Positions 1-12,000 of a DNA stretch of 64,000 nucleotides are shown one piece after another. The DNA comes from Odiellus spinosus (Eukaryota; Arthropoda; Arachnida; Opiliones; Phalangiidae). Each line of letters opens with the position of its first letter. The first letter of the stretch is position 1. The notes under the pieces were generated by a model. It was not told where the DNA came from and did no database searches. It saw only the letters and a list, made by a program, of their open reading frames with translations. The DNA lies in assembly GCA_963920705.1 (NCBI GenBank), contig OY987232.1:14633726-14697725 (forward strand). The letters are read 5' to 3'. The position numbers were made by a program, and so were the translations under genes.

Positions 1-2
1 AA

Positions 3-3000
3 AGAAAAATAATACCACATGAAGAGCTAAGCTGTGAAAATTCGTTTTATTGGCTTTATTTGATCAAATATTTGAAGAAACAAGATGCTGAGGATGGTGA
101 AACCTTTCTAGAACAGATGCAACCTGAGTTAATTCACTATTGTCAGTACATTAAAAGGTTGGTGGCATTTATAAATAATGCTAATGGGAATATGAGTGTA
201 AAGGCACGTTCACAAGCGAGTGAGAATGCATAGCTCACATGTAGAGCTGCTCATATGAAGTAGAAAAACTTCTCCTTGTGATCTCTCGAGCGAGAATCAT
301 GAGCTTCATCTAGTGGTAAAAATGCTGTGAATTAGTTTAAAAAATCATTTTCTACTATGTGTTTTTAGCTTCGTTGTTTCACATTTCTCGCTCTGGGAAA
401 TGTCAATTAGAAATCCTAATTTTCTTAAATCATTTGGCGAGAATAGTAAGTAAGCTTCTCACACGCTAAAACTAAAGCAATTTCAGAATTGATCTGGTAT
501 ACGTCAATTCAATCAAAGGCTTAAGTTTAACTTGTTTCGAAGTAGTATTTATTAGGTTATTGTTAAAGAACATTTACATTCCACGTGGACCTCAAAGACC
601 CAACATAGTAAAGTTAGGTTGCATTACAATAATAGAGACTCACTTCATTGCGAGTTGGAGATAGACTAACTTTTATTAACGAATTCAGTGAAACCCCGCT
701 GTGTTACTATAGGTGGCTGGCACCCTTGGATAGTCCAAGGTCGTCATAATATATTTTAACAGTTAACAATAGAAGTCTGATGATATTGAGCATCTCAGTT
801 ACTTTGTTTTATTTTGAGCCAAACTCATTTTAATTTGGTAAAGGTTACGGGTAAAACTTTTCCTTTCAAGATTCATGTTTTCATTGAGGGAGAATTTGTA
901 GAGTTATGGTGTGTGTGGTAGCAATGGCTTGTCTTTTGAGCATTGAAAAAATTTGTGAGGAAATATTTTTTGAACTCAAAAGGTAACCATCTGTCTGGTT
1001 TCCTCTTAAATCTTACAAAAAGATTTTTTTATTCAAGTTATATAACAACTGTTTGTCCAACGTGGGATTTAAATAAGAAATTAGATCATCAGTTCATCTG
1101 CGAGCAGCTTTTGGGGATAGCCAGTAATTACGATTTAGCTGATATGGCTGGAAGGTGTGTTTAATTAAAAAACCAATGAAGATTTTAAGCCCAAGCTAGT
1201 CTTTAAAATCATGTTTTTTCATTCAGTCAAAGGCTAAACGCAGTTGTGAATGACATCCTTGTGTCAAATAGTTGTTCCGCTTCCATCGTAAAGCCATTGA
1301 TTGCGTGCATCATTAAAACCAAACAAGACCCTGAGGAAAGACTCGTAATGGTTGCTGAAATGATTTCAAATATAAAAGAACCAATTCTCACCATGGAGTT
1401 TGAAGTTTCCGAAGAGGAAAGAAAGAATGCCAGGATTAAGGTTAGTGTCTTAAATCCTTCCATATTTATGAAATTCCCCTTAAGCTGACAAATTTTAGAC
1501 AAGTGTACCATTAACAGATTTCCTGCAGGTAAGGGGAAAATTCGAAAAAACTAGCAGAAAGGTCAGGGAATTTGTAAACTTGGGCCGACAGGTCTGGGGA
1601 ATTCGTAAACTTGGGCCGACAGGTCTGGGGAATTCGTAAACTTGGGCCGACAGGTCTGGGGAATTCGTAAACTTGGGCCGACAGGTCTGGGGAATTCGTA
1701 AACTTGGGCCGACAGGTCTGGGGAATTTGTAAACTTGGACCGAAAGGTCAGGGAATTTGTAAACTTGGGCCGAAAGGTCAGGGAATTTGTAAACTTGGGC
1801 CGAAAGGTCAGGGAATTCGTAAACTTGGGCCGAAAGGTCAGGGAATTCGTAAACTTGGGCCGAAAGGTCGGGGGATTCGTAAACTTGGGCCCTAAAGTCA
1901 GGGAATTTGTAAACTTGGGCCATAAGGTCAGAGAATTTGTAAATTACCAAGGAATAGCTATATGTTACTATTATAGCAGGCGCTATTTGTAGAGAGAAAA
2001 CTCTATTTATTTTTTGTACTGTGCGCCAACTTTCGGTTGACTTGGGTATCAGATACAGTAACGTTTCGGAGGCCTAGTCTTTAGCTAACTATCGACTTTT
2101 TACCACTCTAGTAGCATGTTGAGGGAAAGTTAGGAAAGTTTTGTACAACCCTTTTTTGATCAAGCAATTTCAAGTGTTTTTGTCTTCTAGATCGCCAAAA
2201 TTCGTGTTGAGCTTAATGAGCTACAAGAAAATCTTAAAACATACGTTGAAAATGAAGAGTTTGCCAAAGCGCAAGAAACAAAAGAAGAAATTCAGAATTT
2301 GGAAGCTGAAAAAGCGACCATGGAAAAAGGTCTGATGCCGAGTACTAGAGAAGTTAGGACTGAAAAGGTTTGTTATCAGTATTGCAGTAACATTATTCGC
2401 TCTTATAATTTGCATCTATCATGTTTTAACTCTTAGAATGATACTGATACTCTGTTAAAATGTATGACAATGGTTACTGAACTCATGTTGCAAGCTCCGT
2501 TCAAGAAAATGTTTCCAACTTTGCATACTCTTATGGATACCTTGGTGAGTTTTTTTTCTTGACTGTCAGAGTGAAAGGTTTAAAGGTGGATGAATTGGAA
2601 GGTCGCGAAACTTCCAGTGTTAGAAAATCTATAGCTTACTACACATGCATTAAATTGTAACTGTACACTTAACTATTTAAGTAACAACGCAAATTAACTA
2701 GTTTAAGATGCACTTTATTCTTAGAAGATTCTATAGTCCAAGATATTGAATAGAATTCGCATTCAGGGCGTCATCTCGGGAACTGCCTTGAGGCTGAGTT
2801 GAAGCCCTCCTTTTATCCTAGGTTGTCACGTGGTCTTGCAGGATAGGTAGTTGCATGTCCTTGGGGTAGATGCATGAAAAAAGTTAGTCTGATCTGAAGA
2901 GGTCCTCAAGAACACTAAAGTCTCAGGGAAGTCTTAACAACTTCTCCAAGACTTCTTGACACAATGAAAGACTTCCCCAAACCTCTATATATAAGACACT

Positions 3001-6000
3001 TCCCTAAGACCTCTTAAGAAACCTTTTTTGGTAAGGGCCTTGAGGTAAATCTCCTAGGATAGATGCAGGAAGCAATGCTGGAAATAAGCCCTTATCCCAG
3101 TGCCTAGGGATACACTTTACTATCCCCGTTACAAGTTGTTGCGTGTGATATTTAGTAGAGCTACCAGCAATTTTTCCAAGTAGGCACTGTGATATAGAGG
3201 GCCCCTTATCAGACACAGATTAAGGGGAAGAAGGGGGAATGTGTCTCAGGCTCTTTACGGTGTCGGATGTTTTAAGTGTGAATATTATTCATCCCTTTGT
3301 TTTTTTGATCCCCATGGGGACAATTGCGCTTAATATTCTACTAAATGCCATTCACCTATCAAAAATAATGCTAAGGTAGTTAGAGGATCTTAGATTTAGA
3401 GTTAAAAGGATGCAGTTTCTATGGCCGCTATATTTTAACACCTGTAGCTTGCTAATTCCTATCTTGGACATTCCTCGGATTCATTCATGAACAGTGAATA
3501 AATTTACTCTTTAATTCAAATGGCCAGTTACTTTTAAAGAATTTGCTTTTTTCTAACGAAGCTTTTTTTTCTTACCTCGTAATAAAAACTGAACAAGAAG
3601 GCTAGAGATTACAAAAAATATAAATCTGATGTTGATTTAACTAAAAATAAAGGCCCATGCACTTATTCACAATTTTCAATATTCTGAGGCCCCCCATAGG
3701 CACCTTTTCTAAAATTTATAGGCCCTCGCAATTAGGCGCTGCAAGACTGATATAACATAAAGAATTCATTGATAAGCAAACTGAAAGATCGTGCTGCGTG
3801 AGCATAAAAGGAAAGCTAGTAATTGATGTCAAACTTGACCTTCCTATTAGATACTTTAACAAAAAATGTCCATGGAAACTTCTATATGATTAATTTCCCC
3901 TACCTTTCAGTGATAATTGATGTTTTATTTTGACAGCTGATTAACGGTCTTCACAATCCTGATCCTGCTGTCAGAAAACAAGGTGTTCTCGCTGTTGGAC
4001 TTTGTTCAATCATTAATGTTTCGGTAGCAAACACATACTTCGTTATCTTTTTACAGGTTAGTGATTTATTTTGTGGCCTAATTTAAAATGCCCAGTTACC
4101 AATTTATGGTACAAAATCAAATTGACGCAGCGTTTTTGGGAGAAATTGGATATATAGTGTGGTTTAGATAAAAAAAAAATCTGTGGAAGGATAAAATTAA
4201 CACTAAGCGAATCCGTTTTATGAAAACTTAATACAGAAAGTATAACCTTTTTTCTTCGACTTATCATTCAATCACATACCTTATTTCTAAGCCATCAAGC
4301 GAGAAAATTATATTTTTTATATTTGTCCTTTCCTTTTAAATTTTCTTAAAAACTGTCCAACCCAAAGGTGTTAAATTTTCACTATAGATTGTGTGAAAAA
4401 ACCTAAAACTGTAATCGCTAGACATTCCATAAAAATGGTTACAGTTTCCTGTTGAAATCCTTTTAGATACTTCAAATGGACCAACCTTCAATTCAATTAA
4501 TGTCTCTTAAAGTTATCTTTGACTTGCTACATATGCATGGTTTGGAAATGTTCCAGCCCCCGGAAGTTGTTGATGAGAGTAACGAAACCGTAGACCTAAT
4601 GGCAGCTGAAAGCTCGCCACAAGGTGAAGGCAGAACCAAAACTGTAACTAATGTGGTTACTATTTTGAAGTCTCATTTAGATAGCAAAGTAAGAGTTCTC
4701 TTCAATCTATATAAGATATAGTTTTTAGTGAAGGCTGAGCAAGTATCAATTTCTTATAGCTTTGATACCAGTTAGAGTACTCGTTTTAAAATTGGTTTTG
4801 GGGTAGTTGGGTCTTTTTTTGTCTTAACGCTTTATTGGGTATTCTTTATTGAGATTGTTTAAGGTTCTTACAAACCCGGACTTGCAGGAAGTTTCAGTTA
4901 ATTTGAATATTAACAAAGTATCAGGGAAACTTGAAAATTGGCCATAAATCAGGGAAGTAACCTGGTACGATCTCAATCAGCTAAATTATGTTGTTTTTGT
5001 TCGGGTGCAGCTACCTTATTCTCATATCTCTCGCGTTTCAATAATATCGCTCATAGAAAAATCTTTTCAAATATCGCGCTCATGAAAGCGCGCCTTTAAT
5101 ACATGTGCCCTAAATAACATTTAAGACACTAGAGTTCAGAACTATAGCAATAAGAATACAATTAAAATGGCGAGTGACTGATTGAGATGGACTGAACTTA
5201 GTCCAAGCGTGTTGAGTGTTTTCAAACCCCTTAGTTAAAAAATATATCGCTAGCTAAAAAATAAAGAAGAATTGGAGTTTATTAAACTCTGTGGTGGATA
5301 AAAGGTGCATGTCTTTCCATGTTGATTTAAGACTGGTTTGTACCGTTACAATCCAAACATCTGCTCGGTAATTAATCAATTTCCAAGGACACAGCTTATT
5401 ATTTACTAATTAGTGTACTCATGGTTATCAACTTCAACTTGGTACTTGCTCAGCCTTATTACTAATTTTAGAAACCTCTTATTTAATTTTCTTCAAATGA
5501 AATACAAACTTTGATCGTCCCTTTTGTTTCAGATTGATGATATTAGGGCCATAACTGCGCAAGGGCTCGGTAAACTTTTACTTTTAGGGCATATCTATTC
5601 GTCAGAACTACTGAGTCATATGATACTCCTATGGTTTAACCCAACCAATGATTCAAATTCATTGCTAGTTCATTTCCTTGGAGTATTTATTCCAACATAC
5701 GCTGCAAGGTTGGTTGTCGTAGCCTTATTAACCCTAGAACCATTAAGAAGGCGTTATATGCGGTTTTTACCGTAAAAATGCACTTATTTCAGAAATGGAA
5801 GGCAGTGTTTCGAGGAAGCTTTTATCCCAACTCTTAAAACTGTGTTGGATGCTCCGCATACGAGCCCTCTTTCTCGAGTTAATGCCATCCATATGGCCAA
5901 AGTTATTCTTCAACTAATGCAACCCGTAACTCCTGGAGAAGAGCCTGTCAATAGGGTACGTAAAATGCTAAGAGCTAGGTTAATTGATTTAACAAACAAA

Positions 6001-9000
6001 AGGTGAATTTACTGGTTGCAATTATATGGGGCGATTAATGCCGTTTTCCATTGGGCTACTCCGAGCACTCCGGGAGTGCTCTGAATATATTTTTGTCTTC
6101 CATTAGTGGAAAAAGAGCACTTCTGAGATGGAGTAACGTCTTGCATACCATATTTTGTTCAGTCCTTCGTTAGTTTATTATACCAATTCTTTAAAAATCT
6201 TATTGTATTTGAAGGGATTTTTTCCCTTACGGAAAAAAGTTAGTCTGATCTGAAGAGGTCTTCAAGAACACTACAAAAGTCTTGGGGAAGTCTTTAAGAC
6301 TTCCCCAAGACCTCTTAAGACTACGTAAGACACCAGAAACACTTCCCCAAGACCTCTTAAGACTAAATTTTTTTGGTAAGGGTTAAATCTTTATTAATTT
6401 ATCATGATTCATGCAACACTGGAAATATTCGGGAAAGTTGGCACAATATCAGGAGCATGTTTAGATAAGAGTTTGCCTATTGAGTTGTAAAAGAAAGCCA
6501 AGCGGGTTTTTTGTTCCAACGTTAATTTTGGTCCATCAATTCATTAAAAATTGGTTTTTCAAATACCCTGATTTAAAAGATAATGAAATTGAGTAACTAT
6601 AATCCTTACGTTTAGTTTTAATAGAGGTTTTTAATCGTCTTTGTTGTGGTCAAACCAATCTCTGGTGTATTTTCAGAACCCTGAATCTGAACTAGATGTT
6701 CAAGAATCAAAGCCCCATGATCGAATTGCGGAGAAAATCTGCTACGAGATTTTGAAAGATGCGGACAACTCCCTTTCTAATCAAAAACTAAGCCATATAT
6801 TGACTACTTTGTATTTGTCATCTACATGTCTTCCAGTACATAAGAATATTATTACTCTCATAACAAAACTGAAGAAGGTGAGCCTTTTATGTTATTTTAA
6901 ATTGTGTTCGACCATATAGGGGTTTTACTATATATCGGTTTTGCTTCAAAATTACTGATATCAATGTTTTAAGGTCTTTTCTGTAAAAAAGTTTTTATTA
7001 AAAAATAAAACTATTTAAGTACTAATTAAATAGTTAATTTATAGTATAGATACCGGTTAATCTGTATTAATTTAGTTAAATCAGTTTTTATAGTTTATGA
7101 AACATTGCAATGCCATTTAAATCATCGATTAGTTACTAAAAATTTGCAATATGGGTTAAATCATTGATATTGGTATCTGAATGGGAAAATTATGATACTA
7201 ATTTTAAACCAAGAAAAATTAAAGTACTCATGCGAAATTCTTACGTAACTTCTACCCTGAAGTGTATGGTTAGTTCTTTCCATTTATAACGCAGTGTTAA
7301 TGTTTTATTGGGTACCACTTTGAGTTTGCTAAAGTTAAATGGAGTTTACAAGCATAGGGTATTGTTTAGCTCTTGAGGATAAACTAACTGGGAATAACTG
7401 ATAATTTTAAAGATTTAACAAAAAAAAATTTTGTGCAGGGCTTAATAAATCAGGGTTTGTACGGAACCTGGATAAGTCAGGAATTTCCAAAATGGAGGAA
7501 AAAGGTTAGGGATAAGGCGGGGATTTCAAAAATATCGTAGAAACTCACGAATAAGTAAGCAAACATGCATCGCCAAATATTAATATTTTGGACATTTTTA
7601 TGTTGTTTTTTCACCCAAAAAAGAAAAAATGGTCAGATATATGCAAAAATTGATCAGGGATAACCTGAAAATGTCAGGGATTTTCAAACGAAAAATTTCA
7701 TTTTAACCCTGTAATTTGTTTATCTTTCCCTAAGCCTTGGATATTTTTTAACGCCCAGTTATACGATATTCAAGTTAATTATGTTGGCGTCACCCTTACC
7801 AAAAAAGTTAGTCTTAAGAGGTCTTGGGGAAGTCTTCCATTATGTCAAGAAGTCTTTAAGACTTCCCCAAGACCTTTGTAGTGTTCTTGAAGACCTCTTG
7901 AGATCAGACTAACTTTTTTCCGTAAAGGCATTAAAGACATATTCACTAGTCCAGATCTGTGACAGATGTCTCCTTTGTCGAAATGCATATCATTTGCATG
8001 ATCTTTATCATATACCCTTTGACATTTCTACATTGTGAAACCATTGCTCACAATATTTATAAAAAATACTAAAAAATTACAGCTTTCAAAATGAAATTAG
8101 GTCTAATTGATGTTTGAAATGAAGCACATGGTTTAGAGTCTCGTAAAACGCTGAAATCAAACTTCAAATCACACGAAAAATAAGTAGAAAATAGGTGACT
8201 TTGCGGATTTACGTTTTGAAGTTCACGAACCTGCGTCATTGAAAACGAGCCTTTATGCAAGCCCCTCATAATTACTGGACTAGTTGGGAGAAATAAATAC
8301 CTTTTTCTTATAACACATACTAAAGGAGAGAGGACAGTTAGTCTGCTATGTTTAATCACTTGAATTATCTTTAAGTTAGCCAATCCTTTTCATTTTTAAA
8401 CTATCTTCTATGTTAAAGTACATGGTACATAACTTAAGAATTCTTAGTCTGTACTTTTATTTTTTCTTGGCTTTACACATGCTAACTTATGATCTTTATC
8501 ATATTCGTTTAATTTCAGAGAGTACGGGACAAAATCACATTGAAAAATGTAGACAATTTTAGCAACATTCTTAAAGCTATATTAGACTCGGAGCTAACCA
8601 TAGATGAAAACAATACACAAAGCTCTCAAAATGAAATTGATAGCGCATCGTCTCAAATGGGAGCTGAAATTGATGTCGTTCCTGAGACCAGCTTTTCATC
8701 GACTGATTCGGCACAACCATCTCCCCCTAAACAAATGAGACGCGATGAAGATTCTGACTCATCTGACTCATTTCTTATACTCCGCAAGAAAGAAAGGACT
8801 AAGAAAAAAGGTAGGCCCAAACGAAATGCGCTTCAGACGACTCCCCCTAAAACTGCGGAAGCAAATATGAAGCTAACTCAATCCCAGGAAAAAGTGGTTG
8901 GGAACAAAGTCAGGGTCAACTTGGTTAGGTTGCCAGCAAGAAAAAGTCCTCGAATCGCATTAACTCTCACCACATCAGACTCTGATAGTGACTCCGCCGC

Positions 9001-12000
9001 TATGTTACCGAAAACCATTAACAAAACCCAAGAATCAGAGAAAAGATCCAATGAACGGCATTCCAGTGAGAGCCAAGAAACACCTATTGGAGGTTCCAGT
9101 TTAAGGCAAGACCAAGGCAATGCTATCAAAAAAAGGATGGCCAGGCCTGTGAAAGCTACCGTGAGTAGTTCAGAACGGCCAACTAGTGCTACCGTGAATA
9201 GTTCAGAAAGGCATGCGGGAGGAAGCAACAAAAGCGTAGAACAGCCTGTGAAAGGTAGCAACAAAAGCGTAGAACCGCCTGTGAGAGGGCGCAACAAAAG
9301 CGGAGAACGGCCTGTGAGAGGGAGCAACAAAAGCGGAGAACGGCCTGTGAGAGGGAGCAACAAGAGCGGAGAACGGCCTGTGAGAGGGAGCAACAAGAGC
9401 ATAGAACGGCCTGTGAGAGGGAGCAACAAGAGCGTAGAACGGCCTGTGAGAGAGCACAACAAAAGCGGAGAACGGCCTGCGAGAGGAAGCAACAAGAGCG
9501 TAGAACGGCCTGCGAGAGGAAGCAACAAGAGCGTAGAACGGCCTGCGAGAGGAAGCAACAAGAGCGTAGAACGGCCTGCGAGAGGAAGCAACAAGAGCGT
9601 AGAACGGCCTGCGAGAGGATGGAACAAGAGCGTAGAACGGCCTGCGAGAGGAAGCAACAAGAGTGTGGAACGGCCTGCGAGAGGAAGCAACAAGAGTGTG
9701 GAACGGCCTGCGAGAGGAAGCAACAAGAGTGTGGAACGGCCTGCGAGAGGAAGCAACAAGAGTGTAGAACGGCCTGCGAGAGGAAGCAACAAGAGTGTGG
9801 AACGGCCTGCAAGAGCAAGTAACAAAAGGGTAGAACAGCCTGCGAGAGGAAGCAACAAAAGCTTAGATCAGTCTGCCAGAGGTGACCCGAAGAACGTAGA
9901 AAGGCCTGCCAGAGGTGACCCGAAGAGCGTAGAAAGGCCTGCCAGAGGTGACCCGAAGAGCGTAGAAAGGCCTGCCAGAGGTGACCCGAAGAGCGTAGAA
10001 AGGCCTGCCAGAGGTGACCCGAAGAGCGTAGAAAGGCCTGCCAGAGGTGACCCGAAGAGCGTAGAAAGGCCTGCCAGAGGTGACCCGAAGAGCGTAGAAA
10101 GGCCTGCCAGAGGTGACCCGAAGAGCGTAGAAAGGCCTGCCAGAGGTGACCCGAAGAGCGTAGAAAGGCCTGCCAGAGGTGACCCGAAGAGCGTAGAAAG
10201 GCCTGCCAGAGGTAGGCCGAAGAGCGTAGAAAGGCCTGCCAGAGGTAGGCCGAAGAGCATAGAAAAGCCTGCCAGAGGTGACCCAAAGAGCGTAGAAAAG
10301 CCTGAAAGAGGTAGGCCGAAGAGCGTAGAAAAGCCTGCCAGAGGTAGGCCGAAGAGCGTAGAAAAGCCTGCCAGAGGTAGGCCGAAGAGCGTAGAAAAGC
10401 CTGCCAGAGGTAGGCCGAAGAGCGTAGAAAAGCCTGCCAGAGGTAGGCCGAAGAGCGTAGAAAAGCCTGCCAGAGGTAGCCCCAAGAGCGTAGAAAAGCC
10501 TGCCAGAGGTAGCCCCAAGAGCGTAGAAAGGCCTGGCAGAGGTAGACCGAAGAGCGTAGAACTTCCTGAAAGAGTTAGTACCAGATCCATGGACCACCCC
10601 GCAAGTTGTAGCCAAATTAGTCGAGAAGGCGTTAAAAGAGCCAATAGAAGCCAAGACCATATTACTACCAATAAACGCTTTCATCTTGAAAGAGAATCAA
10701 GCCATGATAGCGAAGAAAGTTATTCACGATCGACTCGTATCAATAAACTCAAAGAGTCTCTTATAATTTCAAGCCCAGAAAGACAAACTAGACCTATTAA
10801 AAAGAAGGAACATCAATCTAAACTGTTGCAGAAAAATGAAGAACGATTAATTAGATCTATTGGCAAAGAAAAATCAAATTCTTCATATATTGATTCCCTG
10901 CAGAACCAAAGACCAAAATCTACTACAGTAAATAAATCTCCAGCAAGTTTGAGATCCAAAAATCACCAAAGAATTTCTAGAGTTGGATCCAGTGAAACAA
11001 GTTCTGACTCTTCACCTTTATTGACTCAACAGTCATCCAGTATGAAATCTGGTCATAATTCTAGCTTGCGTCCTAGTAAAAGACTTAATTCCACACCACA
11101 CCTTCTGTCACCATCCAAACGTGATGTAAGTTTTACACCAAATTCATACCAAAGAAACCTGATTGATGGTGATGCCGGTCATTCCTTGACGAGGTTAACC
11201 AGATCTAACCGTAGTAAAACGATATCAGAGTCGACTCCAAAACTAACAGCTTCGAAAAAGAAACCCAATCGTCAAAAGATACAGAAACATGGACTAAGTT
11301 CTACCCTTTCTCCAAATGCGTCTGTGATAGAATCCGTATCTGATGATTCGGTATTTTTCTCTCCTGGCCCGAAAAGGCCAACATTGAACTCATCCGTTAG
11401 ACTTTCAAATAGAACCAAACGTAAACCTCTCAGATATGTAGAAGCTAGTGATGACGATTCTTTTACCAGTTTACGATCTTCGAAGACGAGTCCATTAATG
11501 AGACAATCTCGCGGGAAGATTTCTCAATCCGAGTCCGAATCTAACTCTGATGTTAACAAGAAGTCCTCGAGGATTGCAAAAAGCTCCAAGATGTCCAGAC
11601 CCAGAGAATATCCTTCTTCAGATAGCGAAAATGATTCACACTCGCGACGATTGCGCTCTCCCAACAAGAGTACTCAAAATTCTGATATATCTAAATCAGC
11701 TGGGAAATCTCTGAGATTGAAAAAAGACGCTAGGAGCGGAGTTCAAACAACATCTAGCCCAAAAACGCCTATCTCTCCTCGTAAAACACGTTTGCAATGG
11801 AAAAATGCGTCTGTTATATCATCAGAAAGTAGATTGCAACTTAGCTCGTCAGATGTAAGAAATATTTAATGCTCTGCTGGTAACTCCTATCATAGATCGT
11901 TCGTCAGTGTCTTATTATAATCTGTTTTTTATTTTAAAATATACCAAATTTAAACGTTTTAATTATAACAGCTAGTGAATTTTATGGGCTTGGTTGATAT

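Noticed and set aside
8878..10684. Several long antisense open frames (up to 365 residues) opposite the Cap-G tail
   Set aside because: They exist only because the 33-bp repeat lacks stops on the other strand; the proteins are monotonous and the sense frame belongs to a recognised gene.
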